Source: Megalobrama amblycephala | Taxonomy: Eukaryota > Chordata > Actinopteri > Cypriniformes > Xenocyprididae | Direction: 5' to 3' | NCBI RefSeq assembly: GCF_018812025.1 | Contig: NC_063052.1 | Location: forward strand, 17,629,414-17,693,413 | Length of the DNA: 64,000 nt | Part shown: positions 1 through 12,556 of the stretch, one piece after another | Position numbering within the stretch: the first letter of the stretch is position 1 | How the letters are laid out: each line of letters begins with the position of its first letter | The notes under the pieces: model-generated | What the model was told of the DNA's origin: nothing | The model's input: only the letters and a program-made list of their open reading frames with translations | The model's database searches: none | Translations under genes and position numbers: made by a program

Positions 1-1069
1 ATGTTTTTGGTTAAGGCAATTTAGGATGAATCCAGTACACAGAACATCACAAAAGTTATATAAATCACAAAATTAAACAAGAAGAATTAATTGTAAAAAT
101 CAATGTATATGAAAACAATTATTTATTTATTTATTGCTTTTTATTTATTTTCCGAAACATTGCAAATTAGTTGGGCTGACACTATTAAATTAAGCTGTGC
201 CCAACCATAGTAAATAAGTTGAATCAAGCTTAATAAATTAAGTTGACCCAACGTAAGTACATTAAATTGGAATAGCAGAATTGCATAATGCTGAAATAAA
301 GCAACTTAATCATGTGGAAATCCTTTTCATGATTTTTTTTATGTTCGTTCAAAGATTTATTTTTTTGAGTGTAGTTTTTATAATAATAAACAAGATTAGA
401 CAAGTAAAAACAAGTAAAAATAAATAAATAAAATAAAAAATAAGAGAGAGAGAGAGAAGCCTAGCTATCATCTAGTTTTGCTAGCTATCATGTCTACATT
501 TAAATGATCAAAACAATTTCCATTTTGAATTTATTTTCTCTGTTGACTCCACATTAATCTTTAATGACTGAATGACTTTTCAACATTTTATTCAACATGT
601 TGCCAATAAAGAAAATGGTTTGATTATTATTATTGTTATTATTTTTAATATTGTTATAATTATTATTATTATAAGTGCAAAAAAAGACAGTAACATTTTT
701 TTACTTGTCATTTACATTTGGTGCCAAAAATGGTAGCCTATAGAAAGAAAAACGTGTTGATTATAGATTGACAAAACTGTATTTTTAAACAATAAGAAAA
801 TTGAATGTTCTCATATACTAGATATATATAATAATGCGTATTTGTGCATAGCATTAAAGGTTTAGACCTGTGTTTGGACTGAATGATATGGGTTAGTTTT
901 TTCTTTTCTTTTCTCTTGGTTGCCAGTATTCTGGTGTTACAATATGAAAAACACAGGCTTTGGTTTCATTGCAGTGTTTAATGAAGCCTGGTTCATGTTC
1001 AGCGTGTTATACTAGTGTGGGGTCTAGAGGAGCTTCGGAAGCTCTGGAGGTGGAGCTGTCGCTGTTCCC
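1..1069. other. AT-rich non-coding sequence with (TTA)n tract
   Basis: No supportable gene. The stretch is AT-rich, with a degenerate TTA-type simple repeat around 621-674 and a short GA-rich tract near 443-458. A partial inverted motif (AGTTGGGCTGAC against GTGCCCAAC) around 170-210 suggests an old MITE remnant, but no clear boundaries were found. GC content rises near 1020-1140, ahead of the candidate promoter. Confidence 0.5.
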
Positions 1070-1075
1070 CGATCC

Positions 1076-1233
1076 TATATATTCATCTGATGCAGCAGAG
1101 CCCTGTTCTTCATGGAGATCTTCAAACAACCTCCTCCAACGCGAATAAACGGTTCTGGACTGAAATAATCAGACAGTCTTTGAGATTCTAAGTGGTGAAC
1201 AGATTCATCACAGACAACTCCTTCTCTAAACAA
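1076..1233 (+). promoter_or_regulatory. Candidate TATA promoter and 5' untranslated exon
   Basis: A TATA-like TATATATT lies at 1076-1083. A transcript starting about 25-30 bp later would run to 1233, where CAA|GTGAGTG matches a vertebrate splice donor. The segment is richer in GC and less repeat-like than its flanks and has no long open frame, which suits a 5' untranslated exon. The only gene seen downstream on this strand is mc5r, whose coding exon is preceded by an acceptor-like site at 24600-24601. Pairing the two would imply an intron of about 23 kb, which is speculative. It could equally be the first exon of an unseen non-coding RNA, or chance. Confidence 0.3.
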
Positions 1234-2514
1234 GTGAGTGAATTACTGAACTTTAGCTTTGTCATTTCTATCGAGCCTAAATTTGTTTGAGGTGCGCTGC
1301 GTCCCACCGAAACTTATGCAACATTATTCTGACAGATTTTTTTTTTCCTTCGTTGCACTGCGCTGAACAATATTTACTCGCTCATTCGTTGTTTCTACAA
1401 TGTCAGAATCTCGTTTAGCAGTGGTAGATGCTGAATAGCCTACTGTGTTTAGTTAGCTTGTAAAGCATGTGAATTTTGCATGGCGGGTTTACTACATCAG
1501 ACTGTATTTCATCCATTCATTCATTTACTGAATAAATGACAATGATACAGATCGCTCATTCTGATTTGGCGCTGTCCACCAACTAGTGCTGAAGGCTCAT
1601 TCAATGTTCTTTCATCAAAATATAGTTTTCTGTCATTTAATGACACAAAACACCATTTTGTAACTTTGTAACAAAAACCTGAAAGCATTTTATTATGTCC
1701 TATAAAGTGGGCTATCAGAAGGAACCCTGGTATCGTGTTGTTGGAAATATTGAATGTAGTTCGTAGTTTACTGTTGTAAATGATAACTTTCCAACACGTA
1801 ACTAATAGCTCACATAAAATATGTTGTAATTGAACTAATCTGGCATTTTATCGTTTTCTGCGGTTTGTTTGTTTATGATGTTGTGTATGCTAAAGCTTAT
1901 AAACCGGATAGTTTTCATCCATCTTTGTTGTGTTTTGGAGAGATTGTTCCTGGACTCGTTATTGTAAACTATTTTCAAAGACGTAACTCAGTTTAAGTGG
2001 GAATATTGTTGCTAAATTTGAGGGTGTTGCTTCAGTAAGTCACTGTGTGGCTGTTGATATGTATAGCGAGCTGCCTTCTTAGAAAGCAGCAATTCCGATG
2101 CGCAAATGACTCAGTTTTATCGACCGAGGAGACAGTGAATCGCTGGATCTATTTCAGTGGCTGAATTCGGAATAGGATATACTCTTAATACTTCTTCCAT
2201 TTAAAGACATGGCTGAAGTAGTACAGTAAGGATGGTAGTGTATGCAACTCTCGTTTGTTTCTCCTCACTTTTGTTCAGTACACTGAATGACGTTCACGCT
2301 TAGACTTGCTTCTTCATTAACTGGACTACTATAGGCTAATTATATGGATAAGGCCTAAATAAAACATGTAAAACGTCGAAAACCTTTAGTATCAATACAG
2401 ACTTAAACAGAAAACGAATCGCGATATAGGCTATCGATATAATTGTACCTGCACAACCATTGTCGAAAAATGATCCGGTTGGCTAGGCTATGTGGTGAGG
2501 TTAGATGCATAACT
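1234..2514. other. Non-coding sequence, no repeat family recognised
   Basis: No open frame with recognisable similarity. The composition is mixed rather than low-complexity and I see no terminal inverted repeats, so this is comparatively single-copy-looking DNA. If the 1076-1233 segment is a first exon, this is the start of its intron. Confidence 0.4.
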
Positions 2515-2822
2515 TGATATTGCTGAGTTCAACATGTTCCTGGGTCAACATTTTTGTTGATCCTGGAACAACATTCTAATCAACCAATCAGATTTGAGGG
2601 ACAAGTTTACAGATTATGTCAAGTTTAGGCTTAAAATCCTGAATTGGTGCTTCTAGTTCAGTGTTATTCATCTATCATTTCCCTCTGATTTTTGGGATAA
2701 CTTATGGGTAGGGTTAGGTTTAGGGGTAGGAATAGGGTTAAGACTAAATTTCCAGACTAGAATGTTGTTCCAGGATCAACAAAACATGTTTACCCAGGAA
2801 CACATCTAACTCAGCAATATCA
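2515..2822. mobile_element. MITE with about 35-bp terminal inverted repeats
   Basis: The left end TGATATTGCTGAGTT and the right end AACTCAGCAATATCA are exact inverted copies, followed inward by related AACATGTTCCTGGGT-like sequence on both sides. The interior has no coding capacity and includes a GGGTTAGG-like run that only superficially resembles telomere repeat. A related, more decayed copy lies at 51235-51480 and shares the interior ATCAACCAATCAGATTTGAG. I found no clear target-site duplication, so the superfamily is unassigned. Confidence 0.75.
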
Positions 2823-3095
2823 GGACGTACGAGGTAGATAGAGTTGTGTGCAAACTGTAGCACTGTACATGTTGTTTAGAAGCATTTAAATAGCCTATTA
2901 GCTACTTATTCACTTGTTGATCTCGCTTCTCCAACCTCGTCTCTTTAAATAATGGCTTTGGGGGAATTGCAGATTAAAACAATGAAGCAAACAAAATATT
3001 TTTTTGAATGACTGAGTTGAATCGCTTAAAATCGCTCAAATCTTTGGGAGTAAATAAGTGATGTGACATGTTGGAATCATAAATCATTCATTTAT

Positions 3096-3303
3096 GGTAA
3101 CACTTTATTTTAAGGTGTCACATGTGTTACAGTGTAATTATATATTTAAGTACTGAGTAATAACAATTAAATACAGGGTTAGGAGTAGGGTTTGGTTTAG
3201 GGTTAGTCGCATGTAATTATGCCTAATTTATAGGCTAGTTATTACCACATAACTACATATGTGTAATATGTGCAACAAGGACACTGTAAAATAAAGTGTT
3301 ACC
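3096..3303 (+). mobile_element. hAT-type MITE (GGTAACACTTTATTTTA family), copy 1
   Basis: The 208-bp element begins GGTAACACTTTATTTTAAGG and ends with the inverted form AAAATAAAGTGTTACC. The flanking 8-mers TCATTTAT and TCAATTAT match at 7 of 8 positions, consistent with an aged 8-bp target-site duplication as made by hAT transposases. No coding capacity. A second copy lies 73 bp away at 3377-3589. Confidence 0.8.
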
Positions 3304-3376
3304 TCAATTATAAGGTCATGTACTTGCTATAGAGTTTGGTTTAATGTTACTTGCTTGTAATTATGTATAATTTACT

Positions 3377-3589
3377 GTGGTAACACTTTATTTTACAGTG
3401 TCATTGTTACATATGTGACATGCAGTTACTGTAGTAATAACTATAAATTATGCATAGTTACATGCAACTAACCCTAAACCAACCCAAACCCTAATCCTAT
3501 CCCTATGGTAAGTACATGTACTTAATATTACTCAGTACGTAAATGTATATTTACAGTGTAACATAGACACCTTAAAATAAAGTGTAACC
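3377..3589 (-). mobile_element. hAT-type MITE (GGTAACACTTTATTTTA family), copy 2
   Basis: The element starts GGTAACACTTTATTTTACAG and ends AAAATAAAGTGTAACC, flanked on both sides by a perfect 8-bp duplication TTTACTGT (3369-3376 and 3590-3597). The interior resembles the reverse complement of copy 1 (ACCCTAAACC-like here against GGTTTAGGGTT-like there), so the copies are in opposite orientation. The intact duplication shows independent insertion rather than segmental duplication. Confidence 0.85.
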
Positions 3590-3983
3590 TTTACTGTTTT
3601 GACTATAGTAAGTATATGTAAGATTTGTAAAATAATTTGTTATCTATATTTCAAATTGATTTTACAAAAACCATTTGTTTACAAAAACCAGTTGTATAGC
3701 CGGATGTAACAGACATTTTACATAGTCTTAATCAAAACAGTCATAGTTCCTTAAATTATGAAAAAAAAAAAAAAAATGGCAATGCAAGGACTCTATTCTG
3801 TAAGAACTTTGAATGTAAAAGGTGACTTGTTGGAATTATATTTTTACTAAATATTTCACTTCAAAAATTACCTGTAAAATGCTGCACAGGGAATTCTGGG
3901 AAAGCTAATGAGTGATGATTCAAATGAATTGGCTTCATTCATTTGAATCATCATCACTTGGATTTATTGAATCATCATCAATT

Positions 3984-4021
<38 letters not shown>

Positions 4022-4159
4022 GATAAATTGATAAACATTGGTCTCTCATTTGGAATTTCAGTGCTAAAAGACAGCATTTGTTGGCCATATGTCCGATCTG
4101 TGTCAGTTCAGCTGTGTGTGTGTGTTTGTGTGTATATATACAGTATATGTACTATTTAT

Positions 4160-4195
<36 letters not shown>

Positions 4196-5255
4196 TTATT
4201 ATTGTCTTTATAAGTAGGGCATAGACAGAGTTAAATAGACATTGTGAGATCTACTGACTTGGAAATCACCTCTGATGTCCAAAATTGTAGTAGGCAGATC
4301 ACTAGGATTTGAGACACATCCAGCGTTAGGCATTGCAGAGCGTGTTCGTAGGATTGAGTCAGAGCTGTGTGGGTGTGTGTGCATGTATCATGCCACGTCT
4401 CTTCTCTGCGTGTGTGTGCACACTGCAGTGGTGCATAGACACAAAACCACAGCAGGAACATAAGTCTTGACTGAAGGTCAACAAGGTCCTCTGAGATTAT
4501 TTAAGAAAAGGCAATAAACATACACATAGCCATAGATAAAGGATGTTCTTTATTTGGAGTGGGGTTTAAATCCACAGGCTTGGCTCAGACACTCCCTGCT
4601 TTAATGAGCCCAGGGGAATGAACACAGATTCCACGGAAGTCTACAGATGACTGCATCAGAACACTGATAAATGCCACAGACTCTGTGTTGTTTCAGTGTT
4701 GTGTAAGAAAAAAAATGGCCAGCATTTGTGTCCTTGATATTTTTAGGATTGTGAGATGTTCAATTTGTTACCAAATAGCAAATATGTAGCACATTGCCTG
4801 TGCATATTCCAGCTATTATTTTTGACATTATTTCAGTAAATAAATGTAGGATTAGAGAATTTTGTTTTCTATTGTAAAATCTTTTGACAACAACTGTTCA
4901 AAAAAGTACAAGTCAGTAAATATTAACAATGACTTGTTACAATGTATCCTTTCTCTGTACTTGTTCTTCAACACTTTTGGATTTATGTCCAAAAGTGTTG
5001 CTCCAATATTCAGATTAGACAGGGGCTAGTTGTCACACTTTTGCCATGCCATGTTTAGTTGTGAAAATACAGTAAAGACATATACATTGTGTGTCTTGAT
5101 AAGACAACAATAACAATGACAAAAACTATAAAGATTTCCATAAAATAGCAAAAATGTAAAAGGCAACTGTCACGGATTCACCAGGCTCGTAGCAGCAACA
5201 CTTTCCCTCCCTTGTGAATAAAAGTGTGCTTAATTGCATATTGTATTGAATATGC
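3590..5255. repeat. Non-coding with microsatellites and short foldbacks
   Basis: Contains A and T homopolymers (near 3761 and 3988-4016), a short imperfect hairpin around 3902-3962 (TGATTCAAATGAA against TTCATTTGAATCATCA), a mixed GT and (TA)n microsatellite at about 4111-4192, and repeated GTGTGTGTGC runs near 4370-4420. No supportable gene. The remainder is featureless AT-rich sequence. Confidence 0.5.
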
Positions 5256-5571
5256 GGTAACACTTTACAATAAGGTTCATTATTAACATTAGTTAACTAA
5301 ATTAGTTAACATGAACTAATAATGAGCTTCACTTCTACAGCATTTATTAATCTTTGTTAATGTTAATTTCAACATTTACTAATACATTACTAAAATTGAG
5401 TTGTATTTGTTAACATTAGTTAATGCACTGTGAACTAACTAACTAAATAACAGCTGGATTTTTATTAACTAATGTTACCAAAGATTAAAAAATACAGTAA
5501 CAAATGTATTGCTCATCTTAGTTAATACATTAACTAATGTTAACAAATGAACCTTATTGAAAAGTGTTACC
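5256..5571. mobile_element. hAT-type MITE (GGTAACACTTTACAATAAGG family)
   Basis: A 316-bp non-coding element with ends GGTAACACTTTACAATAAGG and the near-inverse CCTTATTGAAAAGTGTTACC. It is flanked by perfect 8-bp direct repeats GAATATGC at 5248-5255 and 5572-5579, diagnostic of hAT-type integration. The interior is rich in TTAGTTAAC-like motifs in both orientations. A truncated relative lies at 23189-23238. Confidence 0.88.
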
Positions 5572-6465
5572 GAATATGCACTTGTAGTTTTAAACAACTA
5601 TACTTTTTTATGATATCAAGGAAATAAAAAGCCACTTCTTAAAGAGAGCACACGCTCATGATTTTGTCACACTCAGTCCTAATACGTTTTCATTTGAAAA
5701 TGCATATTTTTCTCTCCGTTTTGGCCTTCCGAACACATCAAGATGTTTTTGTCAACAAAGATGGAGCTTTTTGAAAACGCTCTCCCAAGTGGATACATTT
5801 TAAAAATCTGTTTTCACGTAGCCACCCATAATATCTATGGTTATAAACCTTATTCATAGCAGCGCCATGACAGGTATGAAATCGAGGCTGTGAGGGATAG
5901 GCTTGTTTTCAATGGCATCCGCTGTAACAAGCTGCAGAAAGCTCCTAGATCGCCAATAATTTTCCACAGCTTATGTTGTCTGGAGTTTTTTAGTCTACTG
6001 AAATTTCTTGGAAAGATATTTTTGCAGTGTTTCATCAGCAGAACAATCCAAAAACGCATTAAATAGTAGTAGGCCTAAAACCCACTGAAGAGATGTATCA
6101 ATCCCTTGCTTTCATTCCCGTTAAAAATTAAAGAGTGCGCTGCTGTGAATAAGGTCTATACCATGGTCTATACTGGCATTGTTGTGCATGCTCTTTACTT
6201 TCACTGTGTTGCTAAAGATAAATGTTTCTTTGTAGAATCTTCATATTACATTCCTGCAAAGATGACTGAAAAATTACTTGCAATTGCAGTCCTGCAGCAA
6301 AACATGATAAAAAATTATGTTTTAGACCATACAATTTTAAGTGCGACCTGGATGCAACAGTAAGTGGCAGGATATTTTGCTAATAAAATGATCGTGCCAG
6401 AAGAATAGTTAGAACTTTATGCCTGCTCTCTCTTGGTATCATCTTGTACGCTTTTATTATGTTTT

Positions 6466-6467
<2 letters not shown>
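5572..6467. other. Non-coding, no feature supported
   Basis: No recognisable repeat ends or genes. Short open frames here (longest 85 codons at 6106-6363) show no family motif and have no splice or codon-use support. Confidence 0.4.

Positions 6468-6546
<79 letters not shown>
6468..6546. repeat. (TA)n microsatellite followed by poly-T
   Basis: About 46 bp of alternating TA run directly into about 31 T residues. Pure simple sequence. Confidence 0.95.
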
Positions 6547-6549
<3 letters not shown>

Positions 6550-6738
6550 CGCAGTGAGGTGATTTAAGCATTTTCAGACATTTCAGTGTGGATGAGCAAC
6601 TTTTGGAAAATGCTAGTGTGGCTAGGGAGTATTTTGAAACAAAAACACCATTTTCAAAAGCATCCAGATTAATTTAAGTACTTTTAAAAAGTGCACTTTG
6701 TAATCATGTCAAATTAAAAGTTTTACTTTAAAGTACAT

Positions 6739-7956
6739 TTTAAAGACCCCCTATGGTGAAAATCAAGTTTTTAATGTTGTTTATTTGTCTATGTGGTGAT
6801 TTTAATATGCTTTAAGACAAACCATGTTCAAATTCATAAGTCAGCACCATTGCTGAGTATTTTATGTTTGAAACTGCAGTAAACCAAAAACCCGCGGTTT
6901 GAAATCGTGGGTGTTTGTGACATCACAGACTACCTTGTAACCAATCACAATAACGTGCCGGCAGGCTTTGGCATATCATTAACTATGACTGCTCTGAAGC
7001 AGGAAAGTCTCGAGAGAAGCCAGGTTATCCTGGTAAATTTTCTGTTGATATGAAAAATTCTGTAGATTTATCAATATAGCGAGTCTATTACGATGTTATG
7101 ATGAACTATAAGCCTTTCTCCACTTACGTTCTGAGTTGTTCAAAGTGTTTGTAAGGATACTGATTGTTAGAAGGCAGCTGTCTGACTCGCGAACGGGAAC
7201 ATAGTTTGTGTAACATTAGCAACACATTATTAGCTGTTTGATAATGTAGTCAAGCAAAAGGCTATCTATATTAATTCATATTAATTAATGACAGAACCAT
7301 CGCAAGGGCTGTGCCAAGTGTGCGAACGTATATCGGCTCACGCCAACGTAAAGTGACAGCTGACTTGAAGTAAAGCCAATAAAGTTCATGTTTTTGTCCT
7401 TCGGAATACTTTAATACTATAAAACATAGCTAAAACAATAGTGCTCTGAGCGTGTGCGTGTGACCGTGATTCATGTACATATGTCAGTCAGTGTGGAATC
7501 GCATGTCAAGTTCTGAGAAAGCTTTATTCAGTCCATTATAAATTCTGATTTTGGCTGCTTCTGGAATGGATCAAACCATAGATATTAGCCTACCTGATAA
7601 CTTCAGGTAAATACGCTGGAAATCCGTGCTCATTCAAGGATGCGCATTTATTTCATGTAGCCACAACACAAACAACAAATTGCCTCGTCGTCACTGCAGC
7701 AACAGTAGACTCTCCGAGCTGGCGTGAGTGAGTGGAGATGGGGCTAATTTGCATATTCATTGATCCGTGTATATTAAATGAGGCAAGGTTGTAGAGTTAC
7801 ATTCAAGCTGTTTTAAGGCATGAAGAATTTTTTTTCACTTCTTTTTTGTATTTATTCATTTATTTTATCTATATTCAATCTTTTTTAAAATATGTCATTT
7901 GGGTGATCAAAGATGAGTTTTAAGGATAAAATAATTGACTACAGGGGGACTTTAAA
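6739..7956. mobile_element. 1.2-kb non-autonomous element, TTTAAAG-CCCCCT ends
   Basis: The left end TTTAAAGACCCCCT and the right end AGGGGGACTTTAAA are inverted copies with one mismatch. The interior is GC-richer than its flanks and non-coding. The tails differ (AAAATCAAG on the left, a diverged AAAATAATTGACT on the right). No target-site duplication was resolved because the ends lie in AT-rich DNA. Superfamily unassigned. Confidence 0.6.
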
Positions 7957-8238
7957 TAATTGTTTTAATAATCTTTTTTGGGGCTTTAAAGTACACTTAT
8001 TTTAATGTGTTGACAAACACTAAAGCTCATGTAAAGTACTTGATTATAATTTTAAATGTAGTGTTATTCAGCATTACATTTAAAATTAATATTTTAAATG
8101 TACTAAATTGCAATGTAATTACAAATATATTTAAATAAATGAAATACAAGTTTCCATAAAAAGGTATTTGGCAGTTTTAACCATATTTCAGAGATTAATT
8201 ATGAATTATGAATAATTACACACACAAAAAAAAAAATG

Positions 8239-8872
8239 TGTTGAAGATCCAAATGCAGCTTTATTGGGACAATCCAGAATCGTAATCCATATAACAGGCA
8301 AAAAAAAAAAAAAAAAGGCTGAGAATCAAAAAAACCAAGACACATGAAACCAGGATAACGATACAGTGTAACAACAAACAAGACTTTGCAAAGACTGACA
8401 GAAAACACAGGGTTAAGGTGCGTTCACGGCATATCGTAATTACTGTAACTACGAGATTCTGGCTCGTAAAAAGTGTTCACATCCTCGCAGAGCTCATAAT
8501 TACAGCTTGTAAGCTGGGAGCTTTCTGAAAGCTCCCACATGTACCACGTGGCCGCTGTACCACCTGCCACTGTAGATTCATTTAGGCTTGATAGTGGTGC
8601 CATAGAAACGCATAATACCCAGTCAAAGGACGTGAACAGCACCGAATATAATGTCACATGTTGTCATCTCAAGATTCCAATAAATACGAGGTGGCGTGAA
8701 CGCAACATTATACAGGCAAAGTTATCAAGGATAATGAGACACAGCTGAATGTAATGAAGCATAATGAGTCCAGGCAAAGGGTTATGGGAAATGCAGTTCA
8801 TAAAAGAGTAAAGGAAACAGAAGGAGTGCCCTCTGGTGGCTATCAAAGGCACTCCGGCTGGTAGGCGCAACA
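8239..8872 (-). mobile_element. Degenerate LTR, same family as 59435-59833, with MITE insertion
   Basis: Read on the minus strand it starts TGTTGCGCCTACCAGCCGGA and ends near AATAAAGCTGCATTTGGATC, matching the solo LTR at 59435-59833 along its length: the paired GAGTGCC motifs, the CATTTCCCATAACCC stretch, the CTGAATG/GACACAG block, and the AATAAA signal near the 3' end. The TATA region seen in the 59-kb copy is replaced here by a 290-bp MITE (8417-8706). No internal retrotransposon coding region is present. Confidence 0.65.
8417..8706. mobile_element. MITE nested in the LTR remnant
   Basis: Ends are GGTGCGTTCACG and CGTGAACGCAAC, inverted with one mismatch. It interrupts the LTR remnant at 8239-8872: the sequences on either side are continuous in the uninterrupted relative near 59660-59705. 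I could not define a target-site duplication. The interior holds a short hairpin around 8503-8545 (GGGAGCTTTC/GAAAGCTCCC). Confidence 0.7.
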
Positions 8873-10705
8873 CTATATGAGACAGAAAAGCAATATGAAA
8901 TTCAACTAATTGCATTTAGCATAAATTTGAATTATAATATACTTTTAATTAACTGCAGTTAAGAGTCCAAGAACATAACATTCAGTTCACACTTATAAAA
9001 TACTTAAAACGAGAATATACTTATTTCTGCAATAAGTACTTTTTAAAAAAAAATATGCTACAATGTTCTTTTTCACAGGCACAACAATTTCAAATATAAC
9101 ACTGTCATATTAGCTTGCAAATACAGTCCAGAAAATAACTAAATACATATTTATGTATAAATTTATAAAACATATATATAGTTAAATTGTAAAATATATG
9201 AATTTAATTGCACATCCACGTTATTATCCCATAGAACAGATACAAAAATTATTTGACAAACATGAGACTCACTGACAGCAGATTAATACAAACAAAGCAA
9301 TTGACAAAGGAAACGAGATACGAGATATGTATAAACATATACACACATGGAATAATGACTAAACAAGACACACCTGAAAGCAATCAAAACAATGAACCAA
9401 AGGGACCACATGACAAGATCACATGCGGGGAAAAGGGAATCACAAAACATGAACAATAAACTATAACCTGGAACAGTCTTTTCATATTTTGTGGCCCAGC
9501 TCTGAAATCATGTTTTCTGAAAACAGTTTAGTTAAAATAGTCTCTTGAACATTTCTATGTTTCACTTGCATTTCTTTGAAATAGCAGCAAAGCAGCAGAT
9601 GGTCAGAGAATAGTTTGAAAGAGCTATTTGTCTATTCATGTTTCAGGGTCATTTGAAATTCAAGTGCACCTTGAAGGTATATTTTTTGCAGTTTCCATCA
9701 AAAACTCAAAGTATTTTGAATACAGTGTATGATAGAAATGTACCTTGATTAGGCTATACCATTTTTTGTGCTTGGTCTAAGACTGAAGCACATTCCTGTG
9801 ATCCATCCATTCTATATGTCTGGCTTTCTCTTTGAGTAGAGGTTAGTGGTTAAGGACTGTGAAAAATAAATAAGACATCGGTTCATTATCCAACTACTCA
9901 GAAATGTTGTCTCAGGATTATTAGATTGGAGGAGCATTATGTGTTCCCAGCATCTTTTATTCATGAAGTGTCACACCAGGACATTTTGAAGCTCTCTTCA
10001 GAAAGCAAGCTGCTCTTATGTTTTTTTTTTTTTTTTGGCAAGAAAAAAGACAACAGAAAAATACATGCATTCATTGTGAAATATTCTGAGGCTTCATCCA
10101 AAAAAATAAAACCCTCCAAAAGACCATTGATCTTAAAAAAAAATTCAGTGTTTATGGCTCTAGCACACCACAAAAATGAGGCACTATATGTGAGGAGCTC
10201 TCGGCGCTTTCATAACTCTGTGACCATTAAGATCTGTAACAGATGACGCACAGAACGGTTATTATAGCTTCTCATATGACACATTCATGTGCACTGAGGT
10301 TAATTTAAGGTGAAACTGATATAATGACATAAAGCTAAAATAATTCCCACACATTCATTTTTATCCTTGTGCTTGTGATTATAATAAGGTGAATCATTCC
10401 TACAATATATACATTTTCATGTTGCCAAAATATAAACTCAAAAACATATTTTTTAATAAAAAGGAAAATATATTAGTTTTCTATAAGAATACCCATTATC
10501 TGCTGTAAAATTACTGTAATGTAGAGCCTCTAGTGGTTAATGCTTTCATAGAACAGGCAACAGCAATAAAAGACAGTAAAAGACACTCATTAAACAGTTA
10601 CATTTCTTATTATTATATTATATTTTGAATATTTTTACATTTACATTATTATTTAGTACATTTATGTGTAAGGTTTTTGATTAGTATTTATATAATACAT
10701 GTAAT
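8873..10705. other. AT-rich non-coding; possible LTR fragment at 9255-9475
   Basis: No gene supported. The 9255-9475 segment, read on the minus strand, is pyrimidine-rich and resembles the LTR-like style of the copies at 8.2 and 59.4 kb, but I found no ends or TSD, so this is weak. Open frames of 106 and 70 codons near 9926-10246 overlap on opposite strands across poly-T runs and look random. Confidence 0.35.
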
Positions 10706-10854
10706 AAAGCAATAAGCCCCATGAAGCCGTGGTTTACAGTGAATTTATAACAGCGAAGGGGTGTTGTTAGGCACGACATGGAGTGGAGTGCCTAAAACCC
10801 CCTTAGCTGTTATAAATTCACTGTAAACCACGGCTTCATGGGGCTTATTGCTTT
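10706..10854. mobile_element. Near-perfect 149-bp foldback MITE
   Basis: Two arms of about 60 bp, beginning AAGCAATAAGCCCCATGAAG and ending with its inverse, surround a short centre near 10775-10790. The arms are essentially identical, so the strand can form a long hairpin, and this is probably a recent or conserved foldback element. No coding potential. Confidence 0.85.
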
Positions 10855-11250
10855 TATAAAACGGTTACCACACAATACAAATATAAAAGCCAAAAGATAT
10901 GTATCAATGCAACTTTCATGAAGTAAAATCATTAAAAGCCTTCTTCTGCTGGAAAAAAAATAGTCCCTGACTGTGAACAGCAACAGAAGTTACATTTATT
11001 ACGCCATTAGATGGCAGCAAAGATTGTTTTTATGAGCGAGTCACTTAGTCGCAAAGACTTATTGAAACTTGTTGTGAACACGGACGAACATGACAAATGC
11101 TTTGACTAGCGCTGTCAGTGTCAGCAGGGCACGATCACAGCGGACATTCAAATGGAATTTTTTATTATGAACATAGGACTGACCTGAAGGAAAATGCTAA
11201 ATCTGAATGCAGGTAATACACTGGTCACTCGATAGCTCTCTCTCAATATA

Positions 11251-12205
11251 GGGTATGCACGTGACGTCACCGTCGACCGTTACGACTGCGGTCACGGCCA
11301 CTGAGTGGCAAAAGACTGAAGGGGCTCGCACACCGGACGCGAAGCTCAGCGCCTCGCCACGTGTTTAAAATTCGAACGCATTGTTATGAGTGTACGAACA
11401 CCGGCGCCCAGCTACGACTCAAAAAAATATAAAACAAAAAAAATATAAAAGACTAAAAAAATATAAAACAATGCGTTCGAATTTGAAAGACGTGTCGCGG
11501 CGCTGAGCTTCGCTTCCGGTGTGCGAGCCCCTTGAGCAGCAGCATTGGTTTTCAGCGTGAATGTCGCTAAAAACACACAAAACACATCCAAAACGGAAAA
11601 GAGCTTTGTGATTGACTGTACAAATAGTTTTGACAAAAAACCTGAGGTATATATTTAAAAACTGTTTTATTTTGTGTCAAAATGATAAAATCATTCATGT
11701 TGATCATACCGTATATTGTATTGTTATATATTAGTTTGACAACTCATCAATTAATTATTTTCCATCTTATATTCTGCATAATTGGGTGTTTTTCAATAAA
11801 CAACACTGACAAAAACTATACTATAAAAATATATGTTTTAGGGCTGGACAATATGACGATATAACATTGATATAAGTGATTACGCGGATTTAAACCTACC
11901 TATATTGTAGTTATATAAAATATTCACAGGCAGATTTGCTTTATGTGTCTCCCCGCCGTCGAAATCAGGCACATATAAATGTCAGGAAACACTACATTCC
12001 AGGCTGCATGTCAATATCCATGAATTAGGTTTATTTGACAAGTTGTAAGGAACACATTCAATTCCAACCTTTAGTGTAATTCGTTAGTTTTACTCGTGTT
12101 TTCGCAGTTTCCTCTATTAAATCCAGTCACGCAGCAGGTTCTTTTGCCACTCAGTCCTGCTGAGGGAGCGCGCTTTCGGCGGGAAAGTGACGTCGATGCA
12201 TACCC
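11251..12205. mobile_element. TIR element, GGGTATGCA-GACGTCAC ends
   Basis: The left end GGGTATGCACGTGACGTCAC and the right end GTGACGTCGATGCATACCC are inverted with few mismatches. Just inside lie CACTGAGTGGCAAAAGACTG on the left and TTTTGCCACTCAGTCCTG on the right, extending the inverted repeats to about 80 bp. The middle is AT-rich and non-coding and carries a second palindrome at 11319-11533. No clear TSD. Confidence 0.75.
11319..11533. mobile_element. Foldback repeat nested in the 11.25-12.2 kb element
   Basis: Arms AAGGGGCTCGCACACCGG and CCGGTGTGCGAGCCCCTT are exact inverse copies. They continue inward through CGCTCAGC-like and TTCGAACGCATTGTT blocks to a centre of repeated AAAAAATATAAAA units at about 11420-11470. 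It may be a separate MITE that jumped into the outer element, since its ends do not match the outer ends. Confidence 0.7.
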
Positions 12206-12556
12206 TCTGTGCTCTTCTACGTAATGCAGTAAGCTTCAATGAACAAAATCAATAGAAAACAAACATATGTTTACGTTGCTAAGACAGACTCAGCGGCGCA
12301 GCGATAATTATGTAATGCGGTCAGCTGTATGTTTTCGGGAATTTTACAATGGCTTCGAACACGACTCAGCCAATCAGAATCAAGGGCCGGAATTATCCGT
12401 GTAATATATAATAATATACACTCAACTGTTGACCATTTCATTCTATGTTTATGCATTGGTTGGCAACCGTAAATGGTCAACATACTACATCTGTGCAATA
12501 GCAGATGTGTGTTTATAGTTATTTTACAATGAATTTTATCTGCAGGTACAGTTTTT

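Noticed and set aside
2700..2745. TTAGGG-like run suggestive of interstitial telomere (also 3175-3210)
   Set aside because: Irregular spacing and position inside MITE bodies; these are internal motifs of the elements, not telomere arrays.
9926..10246. 106-codon frame and its opposite-strand partner
   Set aside because: Both depend on a poly-T/poly-A run and encode homopolymeric Phe or Lys; no domain.
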